The notes under the pieces were generated by a model. The model was not told the DNA's origin, did no database searches, and saw nothing but the letters and a program-made list of their open reading frames with translations. A stretch of 64,000 bases of DNA. It comes from Bdellovibrionales bacterium. Lineage in GTDB: Bacteria; Pseudomonadota; Alphaproteobacteria; UBA9219. Of this stretch, positions 50,805 to 59,100 are shown in pieces. Where the stretch lies: the NCBI GenBank assembly GCA_041662785.1, contig JBAZRW010000005.1, forward strand, positions 1 to 64,000, given 5' to 3'. Position numbers and translations under genes: made by a program. The first letter of the stretch is position 1; each line of letters starts with the position of its first letter.

Positions 50805-51767
50805 ATGACCCAGACCAAAAAGAAAGTAGCCGTTTTGATGGGCGGCTGGTCCGCCGAGCGCGAAGTCTCGCTGATCAGTGGCGGCGCAGCGTGCAAAGCC
50901 CTGCAAGAGCTGGGGCATGAGGTTCTGGCCATCGATGTGCAACGCGATCCTCTGGGCCTTGTTCAAACGCTCACCTTGCAATCGACAGGCAAACCCGATG
51001 TCGTCTTTAACGCGCTTCATGGCCGCGTGGGCGAGGACGGCACGATCCAAGGCCTCCTTGAGTTTATCGGCATTCCCTATACGCATTCGGGCGTTTTGGC
51101 GTCTGCCGTCGCCATGGATAAGCCGATGATGAAAATTGTGGCCAGCCAAGCGGGCGTGCGCTGCCCGCAAGGCGTTGTCGTAACCCGCGAGAAAATCGTG
51201 CAGGACGGCTATCCCATGAAGCCTCCCTTTGTCATCAAACCCACCAACGAAGGCTCTAGCGTTGGCGTGCGTCTGGTGACGTCCGAAGAAGACTTGCAAA
51301 AGATAGAAGAAGACGGCTGGATCTATGGCGATACGGTTTTGATCGAGACCTTTATCGCAGGGCATGAGCTTACCGTCGCGGTTCTGGGGCATGGGCACGA
51401 GGCCAAGGCTTTAGCGGTGACCGAATTGCGACCCAAGGGCGGGCACGCCTTCTATGACTACACGGCCAAGTATTCAAGCGGCGAGACCGATCATCTTCTC
51501 CCTGCCCCTTTACCCCAAGAGGTCTATGACGAAGCTATGCGACTGGCCGTTTTGGCCTATCGGGCGGCAGGCTGTCACGGCGCGGCGCGTGCCGATTTCC
51601 GCTGGAACGATGCTCAAAAAGGGACGGAAGGCCTTTATTTCCTTGAAATCAACACTCAACCGGGCATGACGCCTCTTTCCCTTTTGCCAGAGCAGGCCCA
51701 ATATGCTGGAATGTCGTTTAACGACCTGATTCAATGGATGCTGGACCACCCCACATGCCCCGCCTAG
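50805..51767 (+). CDS. ddl: D-alanine--D-alanine ligase
   Basis: ATP-grasp ligase making D-Ala-D-Ala for MurF. N-terminal VAVLMGGWSAEREVSLISG (usually GGxSxEREVSL) is the DdlB hallmark; ALHGRVGEDGTIQGLLEFIGIPYTH, PPFVIKPTNEGSSVGVRLV and LEINTQPGMTPLSLLPEQA (Mg/ATP site) follow. 320 aa. Overlaps the ftsQ start by 13 nt. Confidence 0.96.
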   Translation: MTQTKKKVAVLMGGWSAEREVSLISGGAACKALQELGHEVLAIDVQRDPLGLVQTLTLQSTGKPDVVFNALHGRVGEDGTIQGLLEFIGIPYTHSGVLASAVAMDKPMMKIVASQAGVRCPQGVVVTREKIVQDGYPMKPPFVIKPTNEGSSVGVRLVTSEEDLQKIEEDGWIYGDTVLIETFIAGHELTVAVLGHGHEAKALAVTELRPKGGHAFYDYTAKYSSGETDHLLPAPLPQEVYDEAMRLAVLAYRAAGCHGAARADFRWNDAQKGTEGLYFLEINTQPGMTPLSLLPEQAQYAGMSFNDLIQWMLDHPTCPA

Positions 51768-52618
51768 TTAAAAAACCGCTGCGCGGCAGCGTTCGTCAAA
51801 ATACCCAAAGCCGCCGCATGGTGGAAGAGGACTCGCCGCGTCTGGGCTTTGGCGCGCGCCTCGCCATTATGGTTCTTATCGCGCTGGCCATCCTCAGCTT
51901 CGCCTCTTGGTCTTGGCACAACCGCTGGCCACACCGCCTTCTGGCCAGCTTTGAAGCCACAGTTCTGAACGCCACAAAAAGCGTCGGCTTTGCCGTAAGC
52001 GACGTAACGGTCGAAGGCCGTCACTATACGGATCGTGCCGCCCTTTTCGCAGCGCTGGGCATCGCGGCGGGAAGCCCCATTTTCACCTTTGCCCCCCAAG
52101 AGGCTCACGACAAAATCATGGCGCTCCCATGGACGCGCAGCGTTTCCATTATCCGCAGCCTACCCAATAAAATCATTATTCGCCTTACCGAACGTCAGCC
52201 CATCGCGCGGTGGCAACACGATGAAAAGACCATCGTCATCGATCAAGATGGCCAAGAGCTATCCGCTGCCAAGCCCGAAGAATTCACCAACCTACCGTTG
52301 GTCGTCGGCAATGCGGCGCCCGAACAAACGCAAGCCCTTCTCACCTTGCTTCTTGATTATCCGCCTGTCGCCCGTTCGCTAAAGGCCGCCGTGCGCGTTG
52401 GGCAAAGGCGCTGGAACTTTTTCCTTAATCCCAACATTCTGATACGTCTGCCGGAGATTAACGTCGATGAAGCGCTGGTCAAGCTGACAACCTTGATCCA
52501 AGAACAAAATGTTCTTAATCGCGCCATCGCCTCAATTGATCTTCGCTTTCCTGATCGCACCGTGATTGAATCAGGAGCGCAACCCACGACGCCGCAATAT
52601 AGAGAGACAAGCGAATGA
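51755..52618 (+). CDS. ftsQ: Cell division protein FtsQ
   Basis: Bitopic divisome protein linking early and late division proteins. Basic cytosolic tail (RLVKKPLRGSVRQ), membrane helix near residues 37-57 (AIMVLIALAILSFASWSW), then the POTRA domain (FAVSDVTVEGRHYTDRAALFAAL) and the beta domain (LPNKIIIRLTERQPIARWQ). ATG 51755 (MPRLVKK) is preferred to the in-frame 51734. Overlaps ftsA by 4 nt. Confidence 0.94.
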   Translation: MPRLVKKPLRGSVRQNTQSRRMVEEDSPRLGFGARLAIMVLIALAILSFASWSWHNRWPHRLLASFEATVLNATKSVGFAVSDVTVEGRHYTDRAALFAALGIAAGSPIFTFAPQEAHDKIMALPWTRSVSIIRSLPNKIIIRLTERQPIARWQHDEKTIVIDQDGQELSAAKPEEFTNLPLVVGNAAPEQTQALLTLLLDYPPVARSLKAAVRVGQRRWNFFLNPNILIRLPEINVDEALVKLTTLIQEQNVLNRAIASIDLRFPDRTVIESGAQPTTPQYRETSE

Positions 52619-53943
52619 ACCGCATCACCCAATGGCTTTTTGACAAACCAAATGCAACGCAGGGCGATGTTTTTGCCGCGCTGGATATCGGCACAAGCAA
52701 GGTCGCTTGCTTTATCGCCCATCTGGATGACATGGGCCAGCCGCACGTCATAGGCATTGGCCATCAATTGTCCGAAGGCATTCGCGCCGGTCTTGTCGCC
52801 GACATGGACGCGGTGCGCCGCGCTGTGTCCGCCGCCGTTGCGACAGCCGAACAAATGGCTGGCGAGAACATTGAGCGCGTGATCGTCAACGTCGCCGCGC
52901 CACAGCTCCTTTCTCAAACCGCTGCGGTTGCGCTTCCACTTGGTGGGCGTGAGATTACGGGCGCGGATATGGATCGCCTTGTGGCCCAAGCCCAAACCAT
53001 GGCCGCCGAAGATAGCGACGGCCACGCGATGGAGCTTCTCCACACCCTGCCCGTTCATTACGCATTGGATGGCGGCCATGGGATCAGGGAACCCATCGGC
53101 ATGATTGGCAATATGCTGCAAGCCGATTATCATTTGATCTCGGCTGCCTTTGGCCCCGTACGCACGCTGGAAACCGCCATTGCACGCTGTCATCTGGAGG
53201 TTGAGCGGCTTGTCGCCTCACCTTTGGCCAGCGGCCTATCCTGCCTTGTCGAAGATGAAATGGATTTGGGCTGCACGCTGATCGATATCGGCGCGGGCAC
53301 GACCAGTATCGGCATCTTTTTCGACGGCCATATGATCTTTTCCGATGGGCTGCCCATCGGCGGCCTTCATATCTCAAACGATATAGCACGCGGCCTGACC
53401 ACCACCTTTTCCTATGCCGAGCGGATAAAAACGCTTTATGGCAACGCCACGCTTTCCCCTGCGGATGAGCGCGATATCATCAACGTGCCCCAAGTCGGTG
53501 AGGAAGCGCCAGAGTTCGCCAACCATCTGCCCAAATCTCATTTGATCCGCATCATCGGCCCGCGCCTTGAAGAGATTTTTGAAATGATCCGCGCACGCCT
53601 TATCAAAAGCGGCGTGTCAGAGATGGCCGGCAGGCGCGTCGTGCTGACAGGCGGCACTAGCCAGCTTCCGGGCATTCGCGATCTGGCCAGCCGCATTTTG
53701 GATAAACAGGTTCGTCTTGGCCGTCCGCTTCGGATCACACGGCCTTATCAGGGACAGCGCAGCACGTCCCCAACCTTGACAGGCCTTGCCGAAGCGACAT
53801 CCGGCCCCGCCTTTGCGACGACGGCAGGCCTTCTTATTTCGGCGCTTCAACCCGACGGCCTTGACCCGCAATCAGGCTTTGATCTTGGCAATAGCGGCGG
53901 ATTGATCAACCGCTTTGGCCAATGGATGAAACAGGGTCTTTAG
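52615..53943 (+). CDS. ftsA: Cell division protein FtsA
   Basis: Actin-like ATPase that tethers FtsZ to the membrane. Phosphate-1 motif VFAALDIGTSKVACFIA, the 1C domain, phosphate-2 LIDIGAGTTSIGIFFDG and the adenosine motif VVLTGGTSQLPGI are all present. The C-terminal LINRFGQWMKQGL is the amphipathic membrane-targeting helix. 442 aa. In most alphaproteobacteria ftsZ follows; here a repeat pair and a convergent acyltransferase gene follow instead. Confidence 0.96.
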   Translation: MNRITQWLFDKPNATQGDVFAALDIGTSKVACFIAHLDDMGQPHVIGIGHQLSEGIRAGLVADMDAVRRAVSAAVATAEQMAGENIERVIVNVAAPQLLSQTAAVALPLGGREITGADMDRLVAQAQTMAAEDSDGHAMELLHTLPVHYALDGGHGIREPIGMIGNMLQADYHLISAAFGPVRTLETAIARCHLEVERLVASPLASGLSCLVEDEMDLGCTLIDIGAGTTSIGIFFDGHMIFSDGLPIGGLHISNDIARGLTTTFSYAERIKTLYGNATLSPADERDIINVPQVGEEAPEFANHLPKSHLIRIIGPRLEEIFEMIRARLIKSGVSEMAGRRVVLTGGTSQLPGIRDLASRILDKQVRLGRPLRITRPYQGQRSTSPTLTGLAEATSGPAFATTAGLLISALQPDGLDPQSGFDLGNSGGLINRFGQWMKQGL

Positions 53944-54002
53944 CACTGCACGATTCATCTGTAGCGAAAGCTGATGAGTTGGAACCAATCGTACCCATAT
54001 TC

Positions 54003-54074
54003 CGTCACTCCCGCGCAAGCGGGAGTCCCGTTTTCTTTTTAAAACAAACGGGATGCCCGCTTTCGCGGGCATGA
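54003..54074. repeat. Inverted pair of dispersed palindromic repeats after ftsA
   Basis: CGTCACTCCCGCGCAAGCGG plus GAGTCCCG (54003-54030) and the inverted partner CGGGATGCCCGCTTTCGCGG plus GCATGACG (54049-54076). The link TTTTCTTTTTAAAACAAA lets the two elements fold on each other. It separates convergent ftsA and acyltransferase genes and may terminate both. Confidence 0.87.
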
Positions 54075-54112
54075 CGCCATTTGTTAATAGTGTTTGCCTA
54101 GCCTATTTTACT

Positions 54113-55120
54113 TTAAATCGTGCGCCTTAGATACGGCACGCGGCTGATGATCCACACCAGCGCCGCCGTGACAACAAGCGTGGCGAGGCTAAACGCCGGA
54201 ATATAGATGTACGGCGAGAACATCCCCCAAAAGCCCTGCATGTCATGCAAATAAGCCAGTGGGATCATGTGCAGCAGATAGATGCCAAAGGTCAGCTTGG
54301 CCACAGCGGGCGTTAGCTTCGCGCCCAGCAACGGAAAATCCATCCGCCGCAGCAAGAACATCAAGCTGAGCGAGAGGAAAATGTTCGTCACGCTAAGGTT
54401 CTTGAAGAAGTACGCGGCCTCACCATGCTGCGTTGTCATATTGACAATATATAACGCCACCGGAGTCACAACAGCCATCCCCACGGTCGCCAGCGCCAGC
54501 TTGCGCGTCGAGATCGGCAGGTCATGATAACGCACCAGATACCCCGTCAGGTAATAGGGCACATAGGTCAAAAACCACGTCAAAAACAGGTTGGATTCGC
54601 CGACATACCATGCCTCATACATCGTTTGAACGGCATCGATGGCAAAGGCCACGCCGATGAAGAAAACAAGCTCTCTGGTTGTCAACTTGGCGATGATGGC
54701 GCGGAACACGGGCGTGAAAAGGTAGAGGCCCAGCAGCATGTACATAAACCACATATGATAATAAGGCTTGCCCGACGCCAGTTTCTCCACAACATAGGAA
54801 AACGTGAACGGCTCTTGCACGTTTTCGCGGAAGTAACCCCACACAATATAAAGCACCGACCAGAACAGGATGGGGATGAGCACGCGGCTCATGCGCTTTT
54901 TATAAAAATCGCCAAGGCTTTCGTTGTCATGCGGCGCAAGGAGCAACGCGCCGCTGACCATCACAAAGACAGGCACGCACCAGCGCACCAAAACATCAAA
55001 ACTGCTGCCATACAGCCAAAGGAAAGAGCCGGGCTCGCTGTGCCACGGCACGCCCACGGACACATGCACAAAAATGACGGCAAAGATCGCCAGAATCCGC
55101 GCGTTGTCGAGCCACGTCAT
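54113..55120 (-). CDS. Acyltransferase family 3 membrane protein (WecH-like)
   Basis: Integral membrane O-acyltransferase of the Acyl_transf_3 family, which acetylates cell-surface sugars. About ten helices. The N-terminal pattern LDNARILAIFAVIFVHVSVGV contains the conserved His of helix 1 (usually Rxxxxxxxxxxx H), followed by VRWCVPVFVMVSGALL and YKKRMSRVLIPILFWSVLY (RxxRxxxP motif). It is most like WecH-type acetyltransferases. Substrate unknown; no polysaccharide genes lie beside it. Confidence 0.88.
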   Translation of the reverse strand: MTWLDNARILAIFAVIFVHVSVGVPWHSEPGSFLWLYGSSFDVLVRWCVPVFVMVSGALLLAPHDNESLGDFYKKRMSRVLIPILFWSVLYIVWGYFRENVQEPFTFSYVVEKLASGKPYYHMWFMYMLLGLYLFTPVFRAIIAKLTTRELVFFIGVAFAIDAVQTMYEAWYVGESNLFLTWFLTYVPYYLTGYLVRYHDLPISTRKLALATVGMAVVTPVALYIVNMTTQHGEAAYFFKNLSVTNIFLSLSLMFLLRRMDFPLLGAKLTPAVAKLTFGIYLLHMIPLAYLHDMQGFWGMFSPYIYIPAFSLATLVVTAALVWIISRVPYLRRTI

Positions 55121-55206
55121 GATGCTTCTCCTCTGCCAGAAAAAGATAAACCAGCAGCAGTATCCATGACGATTTATAAGGAAATGGTTAAAATACCTGC
55201 GTAGAG

Positions 55207-56364
55207 ATGCATGTGCCTATTGGCTTAGTGAAGGAAAAAGTGGTACTTTATCCACCTAACATAGAAACCATTACAAGGTATCGCATGCCCTACGTTCCCA
55301 AAGGTCTTCCCCCAAGCATTAGTTTTGAGACCATTGCCATCCTAAAAAAGCTTGGGGATGCGAGAGATGCTTTGGCAGAACTACGCGGGGTTTGTGTTAG
55401 CATTCCCAACCAAGACATTTTAATCAGCACTCTTTCACTACAAGAGGCAAAAGAAAGCTCTGCTATCGAAAATATCATAACCACCCACGATGCTCTTTAT
55501 CGCAGCGATAATATTGCTAAAGAATTTGCCAATTCAGCATCAAAGGAAGTCTACAGCTATGTCGATGCGTTACGCAGCGGATTCTCCATGGTTAAAAAGG
55601 CTCACCTTTTGACAAATAACCACATTTTAGAAATTCAAAAAACTCTAGAACAAAACGGAGCGGGATTTCGAAAAATACCTGGAACGGCGCTCAAAAATGA
55701 TCAAACGGGCGAGATCGTTTATGAACCACCTCAAGACGGCCAACAAGTTCTCTCTTTGATGGCAGACCTTGAACGATTCATTAATGATGAAAGCGTTTGT
55801 GATTGGCATCCCTTGATAAAAATGTGCATAATTCACCATCAGTTTGAAAGCATCCATCCATTTTACGATGGCAACGGCCGCACGGGACGCATTATCAACA
55901 TCCTCTATCTCGTCAAGCAGGAGCTGCTTAACTCGCCCGTTCTTTATCTATCTCGCTACATCAACCGCAGCAAAAATGAATATTATCGTTTACTGCAAGC
56001 TGTCCGCGACGATGGGGCATGGCAAGATTGGGTTCTGTACATCCTCATGGGAATCGAAAAAACAGCCAAACAAACAACACAATTGATCGAAAACATACGC
56101 GACCTGATGCTATCCTATAAACACAAAATCCGCTCCGAACAGCCAAGAATGTATTCTCAAGATTTGATCAATGTCTTGTTTAGCCATCCCTATAGTAAGA
56201 TTGAGTTTCTGATCCGTGATCTGGAAATCAGCCGCCTCACGGCAACTCGCTATTTGGACATATTGGTCACTATGGGCCTTCTAAGTAAGCACAAAATCGG
56301 ACGAAGCAATTATTATATCAACGTCCAACTCTTTGATTTACTTAAGAATGGTCCTGAAGCATAA
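55207..56364 (+). CDS. Class II Fic protein with N-terminal self-inhibitory helix and C-terminal wHTH
   Basis: Fic protein that carries its own inhibitor. The inhibitory motif SSAIEN ([S/T]xxxE[G/N]) is at residues 84-89, and the complete Fic motif HPFYDGNGRTGR begins at His217. The N-terminal region (about 25-110) matches Fic_N, and the C-terminal 65 residues (FSHPYSKIEFLIRDLEISRL, TATRYLDILVTMGLL) look like a winged helix, as in the Shewanella SoFic type. 385 aa. It is AT-richer than its neighbours. Such proteins AMPylate targets or themselves; the target here is unknown. Confidence 0.9.
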   Translation: MHVPIGLVKEKVVLYPPNIETITRYRMPYVPKGLPPSISFETIAILKKLGDARDALAELRGVCVSIPNQDILISTLSLQEAKESSAIENIITTHDALYRSDNIAKEFANSASKEVYSYVDALRSGFSMVKKAHLLTNNHILEIQKTLEQNGAGFRKIPGTALKNDQTGEIVYEPPQDGQQVLSLMADLERFINDESVCDWHPLIKMCIIHHQFESIHPFYDGNGRTGRIINILYLVKQELLNSPVLYLSRYINRSKNEYYRLLQAVRDDGAWQDWVLYILMGIEKTAKQTTQLIENIRDLMLSYKHKIRSEQPRMYSQDLINVLFSHPYSKIEFLIRDLEISRLTATRYLDILVTMGLLSKHKIGRSNYYINVQLFDLLKNGPEA

Positions 56365-56386
56365 ACCGTTTATACACGTCCTCAGA

Positions 56387-56421
56387 ACATGTATAGAAAA
56401 CAGCCTTTTTCTATACATGTT
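56387..56421. repeat. Perfect 15-bp inverted repeat after the class II Fic gene
   Basis: AACATGTATAGAAAA (56387-56400 plus one base of context) and TTTTCTATACATGTT (56407-56421) flank a six-base loop. The right arm begins with T5, so it could act as a terminator of the Fic gene; the symmetric AACATGTATAG half-sites also look like an operator. GTGTATAGAGATA lies 10 nt further on. Confidence 0.75.
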
Positions 56422-56493
56422 ACCCTTGATGTGTATAGAGATATTCCCTTTCCTATAGAAAAGCCGTTTCATACCACTCCTTGGTTGACTTGG

Positions 56494-58263
56494 TTACCCA
56501 CCCTTTGCGGCATCGTCGATAAGGAGCTGGACTGTCTCGCGGCCCTGCCATACGTTGCGGCGGACATGCCCCGCCAGATGAACACTATGCCCAACATGCG
56601 CCAGAAGCGACGCGCCAAGGTCGCTTTCCATTGCGCGAAAGGCGATGGCGGAAAGCGATGCCCCGCCTTGGCTGGCGATCACCTTGACGTGTTTTTCGCC
56701 CACGATATCGGCGCGAATTATTTTGCAATCCGCCAGAGCAAAGCGCGGCTCGGCATTGCCAGTGCCAAAGGGCGAGAGGGCCGACAGCCTATCAATAAAC
56801 GCGCTATCCAAAGCGCCCGCCGAGGCGAGGCCATCCAGCGTCAGGGTCGGAACGAACGGCTCGGCCTCTAGCTGCTTTCCAATACGCTCGACCAAAAACG
56901 CATGAAGCGCGTCGATTTTATCCTTGGCGACTGTCAGGCCCGCCGCCATCTTATGCCCGCCGCCATTGATCAACAGGCCCGCCTGCCGCGCCGCGATAAC
57001 CGCCGCGCCCAGATCGACGTTGCCGACGCTACGCCCCGATCCTTTGCCAATCGCTTGATCGATGCCGATGACAATCGCGGGGCGATGGAATTTGTCTTTA
57101 AGCCGTGAGGCCACAATGCCGATCACGCCTGCGTGCCAGTTTTCCGACGCCACAAACGTAAGCGGCGCGTCCTCGTCAAAAATCATCATCTCCGCCTGCG
57201 CCAGCACGTCGGCTTCGATGGCGCGGCGCTCACCGTTCAGCTGGTTCAGATACTCGGCTATGCCGATGGCCTCGGCCTCATCCTCCATCGCCAGAAGCTT
57301 CGCGCCCGTGTCGGACTTGCCAACGCGCCCGCCCGCGTTCAGGCGCGGCCCCAACAGAAAGCCCGCCGTATAGGCATCAAATGGCGGCGTGGCGGCGCTA
57401 ACCCGCGCCAGCGCGGCGATCCCTACATTGCCCCGCGCTTCCATCACCTTCAGCCCTTGCGTGACAAAGGCGCGGTTAAGGCCCGTCAGCTTTACGACAT
57501 CGCACACGGTTCCCAAGGCGACGAGATCCAGCCATTGTTTCAAGTCAGGCTCTGGCCGCGCATCGCTATAAAAACGCGCCTCACGCAAGGCGCGGTTGAC
57601 CGCCACGACAAACAGATACGTCACGCCCACGGCGGCCAACGTCCCCAACGTGTCCATCATCTCATCATCAAGGCGATTGGGATTCACGATGGCGACAGCG
57701 GGCGGCAGCGAAGGCTCTGCCGCATGATGATCGATCACGATCACGTCAAGCCCCGCCTCACGCGCAGCAGCCAGCGGCGCGTGCGCCGTCGTGCCGCAAT
57801 CCACGCATATCGCGAGCGTAATACCCTGCCCCGCCAGCTTTTTCATGGCGGCCTCATTGGGGCCATAGCCTTCGGTCAGGCGGTCGGGAATGTAGAGGTC
57901 AAGCTTATGCCCCAGCGCCCGCACAAAACGGACCAGCAGCGCCGAGGACGTCGCGCCGTCCACGTCATAATCACCAAACACCGCCATGTGCTCATTATTC
58001 TCTAGCGCCAGAACAAAGCGCGAGACGGCCTTATCCATATCTTGAAGACGCGAAGGGTCGGGCATGGAATCCCGCAAGCGTGGCGCAAGAAATGACTCCG
58101 CTGTTTCAACCGTCAGGCCGCGCGCGCTAAGACTCCGCGCCAGAATGTCAGGCAAACTGTAACGCTGCGCGATGGCCAGCGTCTGCCGCTCATCATAGGC
58201 ACGCGCCACCCACCGCCGTCCGGAAAAAGAAGCCTCAATGCCAAGGAAGGAGGAATGGGTCAT
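56494..58263 (-). CDS. recJ: Single-stranded-DNA-specific 5'-3' exonuclease RecJ
   Basis: Cytosolic exonuclease of recombination and mismatch repair. DHH motifs: FGDYDVDGATSSALLVR with Asp98, Asp100 and Asp102; VDCGTT; and IDHHAAE with Asp178-His179-His180. DHHA1 (GGHKMAAGLTV) lies near residue 430 and an OB-fold follows. 589 aa is normal. It is the only repair gene in the window and appears monocistronic. Confidence 0.95.
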   Translation of the reverse strand: MTHSSFLGIEASFSGRRWVARAYDERQTLAIAQRYSLPDILARSLSARGLTVETAESFLAPRLRDSMPDPSRLQDMDKAVSRFVLALENNEHMAVFGDYDVDGATSSALLVRFVRALGHKLDLYIPDRLTEGYGPNEAAMKKLAGQGITLAICVDCGTTAHAPLAAAREAGLDVIVIDHHAAEPSLPPAVAIVNPNRLDDEMMDTLGTLAAVGVTYLFVVAVNRALREARFYSDARPEPDLKQWLDLVALGTVCDVVKLTGLNRAFVTQGLKVMEARGNVGIAALARVSAATPPFDAYTAGFLLGPRLNAGGRVGKSDTGAKLLAMEDEAEAIGIAEYLNQLNGERRAIEADVLAQAEMMIFDEDAPLTFVASENWHAGVIGIVASRLKDKFHRPAIVIGIDQAIGKGSGRSVGNVDLGAAVIAARQAGLLINGGGHKMAAGLTVAKDKIDALHAFLVERIGKQLEAEPFVPTLTLDGLASAGALDSAFIDRLSALSPFGTGNAEPRFALADCKIIRADIVGEKHVKVIASQGGASLSAIAFRAMESDLGASLLAHVGHSVHLAGHVRRNVWQGRETVQLLIDDAAKGG

Positions 58264-58315
58264 GCTCTGCTAAAGGTTAGAGGTTCGAAAGGTTAGTGGT
58301 TCATTTTCTCACAAT

Positions 58316-58343
58316 CGTCATCCCGCCGAAGGGCGGGATGACG
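58316..58343. repeat. Minimal dispersed palindromic repeat
   Basis: CGTCATCCCGCCGAAGGGCG followed by GGATGACG: here both termini are CGTCATCCC/GGGATGACG, making a near-perfect hairpin. It lies in the 120 nt between recJ and the asparaginase-like gene. Confidence 0.85.
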
Positions 58344-58383
58344 GTAAAAGGAAACGACAGGACATAACGTATTCCACCACGCT

Positions 58384-59070
58384 CTACACAAATGGAATCG
58401 AAATACTTGGATAAACAACCAGTTTTTCTGAAGATTCTTTTGGGTGCAACTCCAATGCACGAATATGTTCAAGGGACTGATACACTTTGCCATGATAAGC
58501 AGCAAAGACTTTACCTCCACCCGTTGTTTCTTGACCAAAGATATAATTCATCGTCGCAATCGCGGCCAAAACGTTTTGTGGAGCATCGCTTCCTAAAAAG
58601 CCAAGGGGCAAAGAACTGCCCGTCACGGCAATGATTTTTTTATCCAAGACGGGGGTTAAGCGATAAAGCGCCTCCGTAACCTTTGGAAGCAGATAAGTGC
58701 CTACGGTAACAAGAACGCGTTGATTATCAATGCAAGCCACAATATCGAGCAGTTGTTTAATATCATTTATGACAAGATCGCGGCTATCTTTTGCAAAAGG
58801 ATCAAAGGCCGAAAAGATATCGTCATTGATCCCCCATTTTTGAATCTCATTCATCACACGTATGGACGGCTTCGATTGAGAAGGGATGATCGTTTCCAAT
58901 GTTGGGGAGTAAGAAGACGAAATCGTCCCACCAATGCCGATTAGAGCAATAATGCTGGGGTTTGATATAAATCCTTCCTTCGCGAGCATAAAGAGTATCG
59001 CATCGCGCTCCTCACCTTGTGGGGGCTGATAGGTGACAATCAATTTTTCAATATCTTCGCTTTGAATCAT
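58384..59070 (-). CDS. Asparaginase-like protein with altered active site (228 aa)
   Basis: The sequence follows the N-terminal domain of L-asparaginases: IIALIGIGGTISSSYSPTL gives the GGTI loop with the first catalytic Thr, and AVTGSSLPLGFLGSDAPQNV, LAAIATMNYIFGQ the later TGSxxP...SDxxxN block. However, the HGTDT segment that holds the second Thr, Asp and nearby Lys reads VTVGTYLLP, so Asp is missing. The 60-100 residue C-terminal domain is also absent (228 aa versus about 330). Codon composition is AT-rich. It may bind an amide or act non-catalytically; function unknown. It starts 30 nt before glpX ends... on the same strand as glpX, which is upstream. Confidence 0.6.
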   Translation of the reverse strand: MIQSEDIEKLIVTYQPPQGEERDAILFMLAKEGFISNPSIIALIGIGGTISSSYSPTLETIIPSQSKPSIRVMNEIQKWGINDDIFSAFDPFAKDSRDLVINDIKQLLDIVACIDNQRVLVTVGTYLLPKVTEALYRLTPVLDKKIIAVTGSSLPLGFLGSDAPQNVLAAIATMNYIFGQETTGGGKVFAAYHGKVYQSLEHIRALELHPKESSEKLVVYPSISIPFV

Positions 59071-59100
59071 GTAAAACCCCTTCGCTCTCTTATTTATCCA

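Noticed and set aside
57133..58005. 290-codon open frame on the plus strand
   Set aside because: Complement of recJ; no family pattern, His/Arg-rich shadow.
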